A DNA stretch of 64,000 nucleotides from Papiliotrema nemorosa (lineage: Eukaryota; Basidiomycota; Tremellomycetes; Tremellales; Rhynchogastremaceae): positions 23,204 through 87,203 of the forward strand of contig JASKOT010000048.1 of the NCBI GenBank assembly GCA_032158125.1, given 5' to 3'. Position 1 is the first letter of the stretch. Each line of letters begins with the position of its first letter. The position numbers were made by a program, and so were the translations under genes. Of this stretch, positions 1 through 10,542 are shown piece after piece. Below the pieces are notes generated by a model. That model had not been told where the DNA came from. It made no database searches and worked only from the letters and a program-made list of their open reading frames with translations.

Positions 1-3000
1 AGAAGGGATGCAGTAGGTAGGAGCCACTCACCATCGTACGGCACTCCAGCTTCGGCTAACAAGACATTGCACTGTCCGGGCATACGACCAGCGACGGGAT
101 GAATACCGAATCGGCAGTTTATGCCTTTACTCTTGAGAGAAGAGACCATCTCGTTGATGGCATATTGTGCCTTTGCAACGGCCATCCCGTACCCGGGGAC
201 CTAGAAGTCAGCCGACGATCTCGCACAACGCGACCGGAGGCGAAAACGGTAGAGGAGAAGCGAGGGGTACTCACAATGATCACGCTCTCTGCGTTGCTCA
301 ACATTTCTACGACTTCGTCTATTGAGGTTTTAGTGACTGTAAGACCCTTCGTTGAGTCTAAACGGATTAGCGCCCCGGACTTCAAGCCCGACCAGGGACC
401 GAGAGGGTTTAGACCCACCTTCACTAGTCTGGGTTGGAGCTATACCTCCGAAAATCACATTTGACAACGACCGGTTCATAGCTCGGCACTGCTATGTCAG
501 CACACTGTGACGTTGGTAGGAGAACTCTGCTCACCATGATATAACTTAGAATACTTCCCGAAGCCCCAATGAGACTCCCAACACTTGTCAACAGCATATT
601 GTCCAACATGAATCCCTCCGCTACGAGCGCAAAACCCGAATAAGCATTGAGGACAGTGACAAGTACAGGCATATCGGCGCCTCCGATGGCTGCGCTGGTC
701 GTCCATCCTTTAGCGAATGACAAAGCAGCATTGCCAGCCAGACAACCGGCAGCTATAGCTGGAGAAGCTGGACCTAGGGTGAGGAAAGCGCCCAGAGTCC
801 CGACGTTGGCGAGGAGGAGAGACGAGTTGATCAAGTGGCGGCCAGGGAGGATGAGGGGTTTGGAGGACATTCTTCCGGCGAGTTTGAGGAATGCAAGGAT
901 GGAGCCTGTATGTCAGTGGAAACATAACCGGTTACACCTCGAGAAGGGACAGGCCCTGATGGAGAGAGACAAGGTGCTTTGACTCACCGGTGAAGGTGAT
1001 GCCACCGATCAAAACACCCAGATACGCAGTGACCAGATGCAGATTCCCGACTTCTCCAGCTCCATGTGCAAGCACAGACGCAGCGGACGTCATGACCGCC
1101 GCTAGACCAACTACGCTGTGCAACGCCGCGACCGTCTGGGGTAGTTGCATGGGCGAGACTCGTCGTCCGATTGCCAGACCGATCATTCCGCCCAGAAGCG
1201 TAATAGTGGTCGCTTGACCGAGAGTCTCAGGGGAGAATCCAACTGCGAAGAGGGTGGAAATGACTCCAAAGGCTACACCTAGCATTCCAAGGGCGTTACC
1301 TGCTCTTGCTGTCACCTGATCGTTAGCCAGCGCCCTGATCCGAGCGACCTTAGCAGCAAGATGAGGCCATATGAAGAGAAGCTGTTTGCGGGAGACTTAC
1401 CTGCGATGATAGACCAGTAAGAGCACCAATGGATAACAGGGTCGAAAGGAAGTATCCCGCCTGGACCAAACCGCCCAAACCGGTACTTGAGGCCCATACG
1501 AACCCACCCCCGAAGACGGCGGCGGGGATGGCGTACAACCAAGAGTACTCTGGTGGATCGGTAGGTCGACGGAAGAGGTCCAACATCCGTTTGGTGATCA
1601 AGAATCCACCGAAGATGTCTAGTCACGTTAGCGCTCGGTCCACCTCGGATCGAGACGCGGGGATTTCCAGAGAGACAGACCGGGAGGGCATTTGGGAAGA
1701 GGACAGGGAGCTGATGAGGGAAAGGCAAGTGGTACTCACTAACGTTGGCGAGGAAGACACTGGCTGCAGCGAGGACTTGAGGGAAGGTGTGCGGGACCCA
1801 TCCTCCGCCCATGACGAATAGTCCACCAACACCCACAAGACCTGATAGCGCATTGGTCACGGCTAGAGGTCAGCCTGATCGTATCGATACTCAAAGACAT
1901 GAGAACCTTGTCGCGGAATGAAGGGAAGGTGTAACTCACACATCAGAGGGGAATGCAAAGCGGGAGTGACACTCCATACGGCTCTAAAACCAATCATACC
2001 CGCCAGAGCCAGAGTCGTAAAGAGATTCATGAAAGCCGGTCCGGTGAGTTTACCCAGGGCAAGAGCGGTTCCTACGCCTCCGGTGGTGAGAGCGACAGAG
2101 CGGACTTGTTCTTGCCATGGTGTTAGGGCGACTACCGGTTCTTCAACTTTGTCAAGCTGCGACGTGAGCCTCGACCGGGTGATTCATTAGGGCAGAGAGC
2201 GGATTCAGGATCAAGTTTGAACATGACGACTGACGGGTTTCTGAGCGGCTTGAGCGGCTTGGGGCGTAATAACAGGCGCGGGAGCAGGCCACATAACCTC
2301 CTTCTGGTGAGTTACAATAGACCTCCGGACGACTTCGTCCTCCAAATTGATGTGGAACCGAGATTGATCACCGATGGAAAGCAGGAACTACCTGTCAGCG
2401 TACAAATACTTGGGAACGATGTGAACTCGACAGTAAGGATTCTGCTCACCTTTGTGATGTTGTTCGAGTAGAGTGTACTGGATTGAGTAGGCAGCCTTGA
2501 AGGTAGATCCTACTCTATCAGTATATCAATAGGAGTATAGACAAGAACCCACGGTGTAGCCGATGATGGTCACTCCATTATGGACGTATTTCTCTCCCGG
2601 TCTGGTCAATTCGCAGTTCCCGCCTGGAGGTCAGCGGTGACAGTGTGTGATTAGGCCGACATACCAGTCTCAGCTGCGAGATCAACAATGACCGATCCGG
2701 CTGTGCGTCAGTATGCAGTATGGGCGTTGATAGGTCGTAGATCACTGACGCTTCATTGCTTCGACATGTTCCTTCAGGATCAACTTGGGTGCCGGCTTCC
2801 CAGCTGGACATGAGCTTTCATATCCTAATCCATGCAAGTCCGACTCACGAATGAGGGCAGTAGTGACTATGATGTCCACATCTTTCGCTTGTTGCAGGAA
2901 CAGAGCCATCTCAGCGTCGAGAAAGGCCTGTCTATAAGCGTCCACCCCGACGACCCAATAGTTGGCAAGTGCGGAGACTCACCTTGGACATCTCCTTGGC

Positions 3001-3831
3001 ATAACCTCCCTGCCCACTGCCATCCTCTTCGACCTCTACTGTCAAAAACTCCGCTCCGAGACTTTGCACCTGTTCCCGGACCACAGGCCGAGTATCAAAC
3101 CCCCTGACAATAGCTCCCATCCGCTTGGCCGTCGTGATCGCGCTCAAACCTGCTACTCCTGCTCCAATGACCAGCACTTTGCCCGGGGGTATCTTGCCCG
3201 CAGCAGTGACTTGCCCCGTCAAGAACCTCGGAAAGGCAGAAGAGGCTTCCAAGATGGCCCGGTACCCCGCCGTGTTGGCCATGGAGGATAACGCGTCGTA
3301 GACTTGAGCTCGTGAGATACGGGGGATACAATCCATTCCGAAAGAAGTCACATTTCTATCCCGGAGTGTCTCCACTGTCGCCTTGTTTTGAGCGGGGTAG
3401 AGGAAAGAGATGAGTGTAGAACCGGGTTGCACGGCCGCGCACTCTTCCAAAGAGGGAGGACGGACTTTGAGCGTAATGTCAGATGAGGAGAGTGGGTCAT
3501 CGTGCAATGTCGCACCGGCCGCGGTGTACTCTTCATCAGGGAAAGAAGCGAGAGATCCAGCACCGGGGGTGATGTGGACAGCTTTGAAGCCTTTCTTGAG
3601 GAGAAGGCGGACGCTCGAGGGTGAGACTGACACTCTCCTTTCGTCGGGGTACGACTCGCGTGGGACTCCAATGATCAAGTCGGAGTATGGGGTGCCAAGT
3701 GGGCTGTTGGAGACCTGAGCAGAGTTTGATCGACACGATGTGGAAGTGAAGAGTCGGACAGAGTGGATAAAGGGGGTCAAGGGGGTGAGAGGGGATCGAT
3801 AGGAGATCGACCCGACGATTGAGACCCGCAT
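1..3831 (-). CDS. NNT: Mitochondrial NAD(P) transhydrogenase, proton-translocating (3' end outside window)
   Basis: Fused PntA/PntB-type transhydrogenase of the inner mitochondrial membrane, which couples proton entry to hydride transfer from NADH to NADP+. The start at 3831 gives a basic, Ser/Thr-rich leader with LFTSTS, typical of a matrix presequence. Domain I follows ([18 protein letters not shown], then [18 protein letters not shown] and [18 protein letters not shown]). Exon 1 ends near 2983. Further exons encode hydrophobic domain II (around 932-2000, e.g. [22 protein letters not shown]), the PntB membrane part (424-870) and the NADP-binding domain III up to [19 protein letters not shown] at the left edge. 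At least eight short introns. The stop codon lies outside the window. No frameshift seen. Family identity is firm; exact exon borders were read by eye. Confidence 0.93.
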
Positions 3832-4154
3832 CGTACCTGCCTGCTTACCCTCTGGCTTATCTCAGACGCGATGTGAATGATAAGAAGAGATGCACAATCT
3901 TTCCATAGCTGGACACCTCCATCGCCGTCGTCGTCGTCGTCGCCATCGCTCTACGGGAGATTGACGGTCCGACAGAATGGAGGGGTGGTCAGATGACCCC
4001 TTTTACGCCTCAGAGTCGCCGAGATTGGTGGACCCGCGTGGAATGCGCAGTGCATTACTCAAGCCAAGGTGGTCATGCATACACTATGAACAGGTAGTCA
4101 TGGACAAGGGACAGCAGCAGCATAGCTATGGGTTCATCCACACGGGAGGATGCG
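3832..4154. promoter_or_regulatory. Promoter/5' UTR of the transhydrogenase and 3' flank of the aldo-keto reductase
   Basis: No convincing ORF. It holds a short CGT/TCG trinucleotide run (3926-3942) probably within the 5' leader of the transhydrogenase transcript. No clear TATA box was seen. Confidence 0.4.
3926..3942. repeat. Short (CGT)n microsatellite
   Basis: About five and a half uninterrupted CGT units, about 90 bp upstream of the transhydrogenase start codon. A shorter similar run (GTCGTCGTCGTC) lies upstream of the gene starting at 7705. Confidence 0.7.
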
Positions 4155-5393
4155 TCAGAACCTCTTGTACTCGAGTCGTGTACCTGCCTGGGCGATGGAA
4201 TCCACCTCGTCTGGGCTGAGCGGCTCAAACTCAAATATCGCCAAGAACTCTTTCATCACCTCGACATCAGGCGTCGATCTGCACGTTCAGCTCATCCTCT
4301 CATGAGCTTCAGTGGTCCGGTGAGGTAAACTTACGCTGAAACAGTCCCGGAACTTGTCTGAACCGCCCAGAGGAGGATGGCTTGCGCGTCAGATAACCCT
4401 TTCTTCACCGAGATGGCCTTGACGACGGGATCGATCGGACCGTCCTTGTACGTGTATACCGATACCAGAGTGGAATACCCTCCTGTGGGCAGGTCGAGCT
4501 CGTCTCCAAGGGATCGAGATTCTGTGAGAAGAGGTAAATGGGCACAGTAGGGGTGATGTTCGACCTATACATACAATAAGCAAAGACAGTATGTTGACGT
4601 ATAGGAGTGTACTGACATGGTGTTGAAGTGGCTTGATCACCCATCCCTTGGACAGCTCTGCCAGCTGTTCAGGTGGGAAATCACGAATCGAGATGGATAG
4701 AGCCAGTCCATTCTGCTTGATCTCTTCGAAGGTTCTCCATAGCTGACCAAGGGGGATTTCCCCTTTGTCCTACAGTACCATTAAGTCTTCTTTACCCGAA
4801 CAGCTTCGATGAACTTACGTGATAGGCAATCTGGACTATTCTGTCAGTTCCGTACATACTAACAATGAAATTGAAAGGATGATAGTGGGTCGCGGGGGAC
4901 CAATCACCCACTCACAATCATCGATAGAGTCAAGCTTCATCTGTCCAAGATTAGCCGACTACCAAGGGAATCGGACTATGGGGCATACCTTGTCGAGCAC
5001 ATCCAAGAGGTATCCTCGGGGATCCCCACTCATGTCCCCTACAATCAGTGCTTCCTCTATGCTCAGCTGTATGCGATGTCACGCACAAGCAACAGCGATG
5101 ATCAGATCTTGCCTCTTGCCGCCCCATCCTCGGATACCCTTTCCGACCTCTACGGCGTACTTGGAGGAAGTGGTGATCCCTCTGAAACCGACGCTCAAGG
5201 CGTTGACAACTGCATCGACGAGTTTCTGATCCCCGTGGGGGAAGTGCAAAGAGGCTAAACACGGGTCAGTTCCGCAAACCAACACCAGGGTGAAGTGTTG
5301 AAGGGATCGAGCTCAGAAAGACTCACGGGTTGAGAAGAATAAACGTGGGTAAACGAGCCCTTGGGCCAGAGTAATATCTCGCGAGAGTGTCAT
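4155..5393 (-). CDS. Aldo-keto reductase superfamily protein, catalytic residues apparently degenerate
   Basis: Six or so exons assemble into an aldo-keto-reductase-like barrel. Exon 1 starts MTLSRDITLAQGLVYPR at 5393. Exon 2 has LVDAVVNALSVGFRGITTSSKYAVEVGKGIR. Later exons carry WRTFEEIKQNGLALSISIRDFPPEQLAEL and VEHHPYCAHLPLLTE, which match the family's regions for strands 6-7, and the protein ends at the stop at 4155. It is closest in layout to the D-arabinose dehydrogenase (Ara2)-like branch, by recollection only. In the canonical I-D-T-x3-Y motif the Asp is Thr here (ITTSSKY) while the Tyr is kept; the Lys and His positions also seem substituted. It may be a divergent enzyme or a pseudoenzyme. 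Splice joins used: 48-nt intron before WDMSGD, and join into DDFQIAYHDKGE. Confidence 0.75.
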
Positions 5394-5836
5394 GGTCAGT
5401 CGCTATCAAGTCGGCTGGACAAGTCGAGTGAGAAGTGAGCGAGACGAATGATCAGTGCTGTAGCGCTCGACTCGTACATGTACGTCTTGTCGATGCAAAA
5501 AGGAAGAAATGCATCGTACATCCTTTGTTGATGGCTCACGACTGACCATGGGAGAAGATTGTCGAAGATTGGGAACAGCCTCGAATATGAGGCGTAGTGG
5601 TAAAAGACAGGTCGTCGTACCGTACGTCAAGTCACTCTACAAGTGCTAGCGTCACAACGCGATAACCCAGGCGCGTTCCCTTGCCGGAGGCAGCTGGTGA
5701 GCCCACTCGTACGGCTGGTCGTGAAGAACCTGCAAGCGAGCGACGATCCGAACTTTGACGCCATGAAGCGCAATTCGACCCTTGCATGGCGAGTGTTTGG
5801 TCCAGCGATGGTGATTTGAGCCGTTCCTTGACTTCA
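5394..5836. other. Intergenic stretch containing a small gene-like ORF
   Basis: Between the aldo-keto reductase start and the 3' end of the 5837-7705 gene. The only gene-like content I see is the spliced PUB-like ORF on the + strand at 5548-5819, described separately. The first 150 bases would be the promoter of the reductase. Confidence 0.4.
5548..5819 (+). CDS. Possible small PUB/PUG-like domain protein (hypothetical)
   Basis: An open frame on the + strand from 5604 to the TGA at 5817-5819 has no early ATG, but splicing ATGGGAGAAGATT (5548) over a 50-nt GT-AG gap to 5611 keeps the frame and gives about 75 residues. The core LVRLVVKNLQASDDPNFDAM followed by KRNSTLAWRVFGPAMV resembles the PUB (peptide N-glycanase/UBX) domain pattern of L-x6-N-L-x4-D-x2-F-x2-[IM]-[KR]. 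The donor GTCGAA is weak. The alternative splice at GTACGT gives a different short peptide without this pattern. The 3' end almost touches the convergent gene. It may be an unannotated small gene or a fortuitous frame. Confidence 0.3.
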
Positions 5837-7705
5837 TCACCCCTCAGGAGTTCCATCCCTCGTATACACCGGGGTCAAATCCGCACTGACATCTCCCAAC
5901 TCGTCTTCATCCCCTTCGACCCAATCCAACACCCTCGTCGGGGGAGCTTTTACACTTTCCCATCCCATCTGGACCGCCTTATCCGCTCGTTTCTGCATGT
6001 TGACAACTAGATCTTGTAGATCCTCCCACCGTTTTTCAAGTTCCGGATCAGCCATCTGCATATCCATCACGTTATCCGTATCGTCGGATGTGTATCCTTC
6101 ATACATGTCCTCGGTGACGGGCGATGGGACAGGAGGGGAGAAGAATGTTCGGAAAGATGGACCCGAATGGCCTGCACCGTCGGTAGATTCGCGCAAAGCT
6201 CTACGGAGTTTGATGATTTCCGCTCGTTGTTTCGCCTTGGCCGCTGGAGATCAGTATGACGTGAATGACGACTGAAACAGGGGATGTAATGAGTAGTTCG
6301 ACGGAACATGGGATAGAAGATTTTGGAGAAGGAGAAGTTTCAAGGGACCTCTGACGCACCTTCCAAGGACCGGTTGATAGCCATCAGACTAGCGTTTGAA
6401 ATCTCCAAATCTGCAATCTAGTCATCAGCCCCATGTGTCGTCTCTGAACGATCCCTTTGACAGACCTTTCGATTGATCTTGGCCTCTTCAGCATCTTCAT
6501 CCAGGATCTGACTCGTCGTCATCCCCTTGTTTCCTACTTCCACCTCGACCTCATCAGGACTCTGTACCATTTCCACCACAGGCGCCGGTTGACCCGCTAT
6601 GATTCCCAATCCTGAGATCTTCAACGCTATTCCATACGCGTCGGGATAATCGTATTCTGCCTCGACCGCTGTACTTCCATCCCATTCGTCCCTGAGCCCG
6701 TTGTTGACCCCACGTAAAAGCCCGTTCATCTCCCCTGTCCGCGAGTTCTCCCTGGACAGACTCTCTGATGCCTCGGATGTGCGTCGAGGGGTCATGATTG
6801 GCAAGTCAATAGTCTTCAACTCTGGACTTCCGGGAGTCTGAATCCTGGGTTGTTCTTGGATCCGAGTATTGGGATGGACAGGTAATAACCTACTTGCCCG
6901 TTGAGAGTGCGATGCGTGGGGTACGAGTGGCGCGGAGAGGGGCGGACCGACGGGCGGAGAAGGGGGACATGATGCTGGGGGAAGGAGGGGATGTGCTCCA
7001 GGTCGGAGATGCAGAGGAAGGGCGGTGAGCTGTTTACCGGGTGAAGAGTGATGCGAGGTCACTCGTGTGAGGTCGGAAGGGGTGTCGGTCTGAGAGAGGG
7101 TAGGCACCATCGGGGCTGATTTGGGAGGTGGGGGGACATTGGGAAGCGTGGACTGCCGAGATGAAGGTCTGCTATGAGAGTGACTCCTTGGAGCGGTGGG
7201 CGTTGAGAGGGATGTTATGGATGGCGATTTCACCTTGGCTCGACCTCGATCGACCGAGCTTATAAGTCCAGCGCTCGACCCGACGTTGCTAGCTGAAGAA
7301 GGGGGTCGAGAGAGTATCGGACGGGTGGCAGAAGGTCTAGAGGGAGTGGTGATAGGTGTACTGGTCGATGCCCTCTGTAGAGGGGTCGTTCTTGCCCTGA
7401 CAGTCGGGGTAGGGGTGGACGACATGGTCCGCGTAGGTCCGACTGGGACTGTGGGAGTTCTGACATTGTTTGAACTGCTCGAGATGGAAGAGGACGAAGG
7501 GGTGGATCGTAGAGTAGGTCGGGGTGATCCAGTGGGAGTGGAAATAGCTGCCAAGTCCACTTTGGCTCGAATACGAGGTTGGGACGTTGGCCCGGTCGAG
7601 CTGGGTCCGGCGATGGGTGTCTGAGCAACGACCTGCGGGGTTAGCTTCCGAAAGAGATAACAGAGATATGCCACTTGCTACTCGACGCTTCGGTGGGTCT
7701 GTCAT
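5837..7705 (-). CDS. Ser/Thr/Pro-rich protein with C-terminal coiled coil, function unknown
   Basis: Not assigned to a named family. The likely start at 7705 gives MTDPPKRR, then a 49-nt intron with a good GCTAAC branch site joins to VVAQTPIAGPSS. The first about 300 residues are low-complexity, rich in Ser, Thr, Pro and Arg, and probably disordered. Near the C terminus, after an intron at about 6427-6471, a compact charged helical segment reads INRKIADLEISNASLMAINR, then a further intron (about 6243-6358), then AKAKQRAEIIKLRRALREST; together these form a coiled coil. An acidic tail with KRWEDLQDLVVNMQKRADKA follows to the stop at 5837. I recall the ISNxSLxAINRxLE pattern from uncharacterised fungal proteins. 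Nuclear or cytoskeletal roles are possible but not shown. Confidence 0.75.
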
Positions 7706-8377
7706 GTCGTGGACGTCGGTGTGGTCGTTGTTGTCACCGTCGTCGTCGTCTAGACCATTCAGCTGTGACGAGTGATCTAAAGAGAGAAGCGGGGGATCCG
7801 GATCCGGGATTGATTAGAAATGAGATTTGTAATGGCATTACAAAGATGGTTTGTAATGTCAGCCTCCGCCACCCAGCCAGCCTTACTCGTACAAGCGGAC
7901 ATGGCCGATATAGCAATTATCCTGGCCTCTGTTCACCCACCCATTCGGTGCATGCATCTCGTTTCTCCAAATGCTACACGCAGCGACTGTGTAGAGTGAA
8001 TGTACAGCCCGCCGCCGTACTGTTGTGAGATATGCATGGGATCGCTCTGGCTGAACGGATACTCATCTCACCTTTTTCCGCCGGAAGCGGCTGGCCCACT
8101 GGGACGCGTCCGGATCTGGGCGTTGTTCGGTTCAGCGGGTTTTTTCCCCAATCACGATAGGTATACATCTCACCCAACTCGACCCATACGACTTGTCGTT
8201 CGAGCTTGTAGAGAGGGAGAGGCAGACTTTTACGCCTGAAGGACCCAGAAGAATTTTTCCCTGCCCAGCGAGTCGGAGAGGCGGGTTTCGCAAGTTCTGC
8301 CATCACCTTATCGTCTCGGTCCTCGTGGGACAATCGATCTCGAGTTCACATCTCCATTGCGAGGTTCGTCGACCGCG
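7706..8377. promoter_or_regulatory. Divergent promoter region, genes starting at 7705 (-) and 8378 (+)
   Basis: About 670 bases between two divergent starts. Contains a GTCGTCGTCGTC run (about 7738-7750) and two nearby copies of TTTGTAATG(G/T) at 7827-7858. A 119-residue frame on the - strand (7974-8333) has no recognisable motif and lies across the 5' flank of the + strand gene, so it is not called. Confidence 0.4.
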
Positions 8378-10225
8378 ATGCCCGCTTCACACGGTGCTGA
8401 CCTCAGATTGATGGAGAAGCAGGACCCCTCTGACCAACCTCAGACTGGCTTCGATATGCCGTCTCGACTGAGCTCGCCCCCTTCTACCCCCTTGGCGGGT
8501 CTGATCCCACGACGACGACATTTCCGACGTTGGACAAGGGACTACCGCTTGATCCTCGTCACCTTTGTCGTCCTCGGAGGGATCTTCCACACTCAGCTCT
8601 TCGGACTAGACACGACGAAATCATGGGACGCATTGTCAAACCTCCCTTCTTCCCTCTCTCCATCCACATCCAGAATCGCTCATACGTCTCCACCTCTGTT
8701 CCCAGCTGTCCCTGACGATATCGAGCCGTATCACCCTGCACCTATCCTAGTCTCTCGACCCAACTCCTCCGAAGTCGCCTTCACAAGCCACTACCACGAT
8801 CACCCTTATCCCGGTATAGCCTACCACTTGTCTTCTGCCGTTCACCCATCCAAGAACATCGTATACGAGACCAACTATGTCGTGGGGAGTAAATGGAATT
8901 TTGAACAGATTGATAATTTCGACTGGATGAGGATCGGGGTTCAGTTCCTCTTACCATACGGTATGGCCCATCTCTCCTTTACCTGCGACTATGCTCGAGC
9001 CGGGTCGAACAAGTACGAGACACTCGTGGCGAGGACCGTGTTACAAGGGAGGAGAGAGTACATCCATGTGGAGTGTCCCCTCCCATCGTGGGTACACCTC
9101 GATACGACCATGCCGGAGACTCAACTCGTCAAAGCTTTGAACCAATTCAAGAGGGACAAGATGAGGATGCAGGCTTGGTTGGAGATCGATCCAAATTCCA
9201 AGGAGACGGATCCATGGCAGGATTGGCGAAAAGGTCCAGTATCACCCGAAGCCACCACGAGGGTCAACGAGACGACGGGTTTGACCCATGTGTTGATTGC
9301 GACCCAAGAGCTCTCGGGTAACGACTGGACAAATTCGGGACCGGGGAATCGGCTCGGTATATGTCTCTCTCCTATCCGACTATACCCCAAAGACCCCAAA
9401 GACGACAATGCGAAACTCATCTCGCAGTTGAAAGACTTTGTCGAGTGGAGAGTTTGGAGTCAGTTTGTAGGTGTCGAAGTCGTTCACTGGAGCTCTCGAC
9501 ACCCGAATTTCATCCGATGGGTCGAAAAGCTCAACCAGTTGCTTGGGCTGCATGATGATTTCCTCGCTGCCCCTGCGGCGTCTGAGTCATTCATTACTCA
9601 TCGACGAGACTACGGGGATCAAGTACTGTACCTTGCCGATTGTTTATTGCGACACGGTGTGACGGACAAGTATCACGCTATGATCGATTTCGACGAGTAC
9701 ATGTTGGCTCGAGACGATCCTACCCCTTATAGCGCCATGCGACGTCTCCAAGGACTCAAAAACGACACGGGAACATTTTCCATCGACCACACATATTACG
9801 GTGGTGATCCCATCCCCCCAACCGACGAGTACGCCCCGCCCCGTGTTCCCGCCTTACCTAAATTCCCCCGAAACGCATACAAAGGATGGGACACGTTGGA
9901 AAAGCCAGATGGATACAGACGACAGAAATCGATATACCTCACGAGCGCGGTAAAGTCCATCTGGGTCCATGCGCAGACGGAAATGGGGGATGATTTCTGG
10001 CGTAAAGACGATTATCCCGGAATCCCACCTGATAAGGGGGACTACCCGTCCCAGTTGGAATTGATGCACGATAGGAACCCCAAACCAGTCAAGTTGGTCA
10101 TTGAGAAGGAGGTGGATAGTGATCAACCGAGAAAATGGCAGGACATGTGGAGGATGATGGCAGAGGTATTGGCCAGGCCGGAGCTGGAACAACTATGGGA
10201 CCTGGCTCTGGTAGAGCAGGAGTAG
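8378..10225 (+). CDS. Family 92 glycosyltransferase (DUF23-type), type II membrane protein
   Basis: Single-exon gene of about 615 residues. The first ATG in frame is at 8378 (context ACCGCGATGCC). A short cytosolic tail with RRRHFRRWTRDYR is followed by one signal anchor (about residues 58-75, LILVTFVVLGGIFHTQLF), so the catalytic part should face the Golgi lumen. The C-terminal half has the GT92 hallmarks: QFVGVEVVHWSSRHP, YLADCLLRHGVTDKYHAMID and the DxD-like FDEYML, followed by DHTYYGG. GT92 enzymes add galactose in animals and plants; the fungal acceptor is unknown to me. Lack of introns is unusual beside its neighbours. Convergent with the alpha-galactosidase gene. Confidence 0.85.
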   Translation: MPASHGADLRLMEKQDPSDQPQTGFDMPSRLSSPPSTPLAGLIPRRRHFRRWTRDYRLILVTFVVLGGIFHTQLFGLDTTKSWDALSNLPSSLSPSTSRIAHTSPPLFPAVPDDIEPYHPAPILVSRPNSSEVAFTSHYHDHPYPGIAYHLSSAVHPSKNIVYETNYVVGSKWNFEQIDNFDWMRIGVQFLLPYGMAHLSFTCDYARAGSNKYETLVARTVLQGRREYIHVECPLPSWVHLDTTMPETQLVKALNQFKRDKMRMQAWLEIDPNSKETDPWQDWRKGPVSPEATTRVNETTGLTHVLIATQELSGNDWTNSGPGNRLGICLSPIRLYPKDPKDDNAKLISQLKDFVEWRVWSQFVGVEVVHWSSRHPNFIRWVEKLNQLLGLHDDFLAAPAASESFITHRRDYGDQVLYLADCLLRHGVTDKYHAMIDFDEYMLARDDPTPYSAMRRLQGLKNDTGTFSIDHTYYGGDPIPPTDEYAPPRVPALPKFPRNAYKGWDTLEKPDGYRRQKSIYLTSAVKSIWVHAQTEMGDDFWRKDDYPGIPPDKGDYPSQLELMHDRNPKPVKLVIEKEVDSDQPRKWQDMWRMMAEVLARPELEQLWDLALVEQE

Positions 10226-10542
10226 GTACTGCATGGAGTGAGGGTTTCTTTTGGGACACAGTAGCGGAGTGCATCGATCACTGCCGTGCATTTACATTAT
10301 AGAGGTTTACGAGTCTTGGGTACGAGTATCATCTTGGCGATCATAGCATAGATAGAGATGAACATTGCATTCACATCTGCGATCAAGGATGGTCCAAGAT
10401 CTTATCCGTCTGACGCTGAGATAATAGGTCGAGGTCCTTGAAACATCTGGTCCAATAAATGATGGTATCGATTCATACATGACTCGTTTTGTCCATTTTG
10501 GCCCGATTCTAAGAGATATCGAGCTTGTACTCTGCTTCTACC
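10226..10542. other. Convergent intergenic region (3' flanks)
   Basis: About 320 bases between the stop codons of two convergent genes. No ORF of note; presumably 3' UTRs and polyadenylation signals, none distinctive. Confidence 0.5.

Noticed and set aside
7196..7624. Opposite-strand frame over the Ser/Thr/Pro-rich gene
   Set aside because: Low-complexity antisense of a repetitive coding region, rich in Val/Gly as expected from the complement.
7974..8333. 119-residue - strand frame in the promoter of the GT92 gene
   Set aside because: Occupies the 5' flank of a well-supported gene, no family match, low-quality composition.
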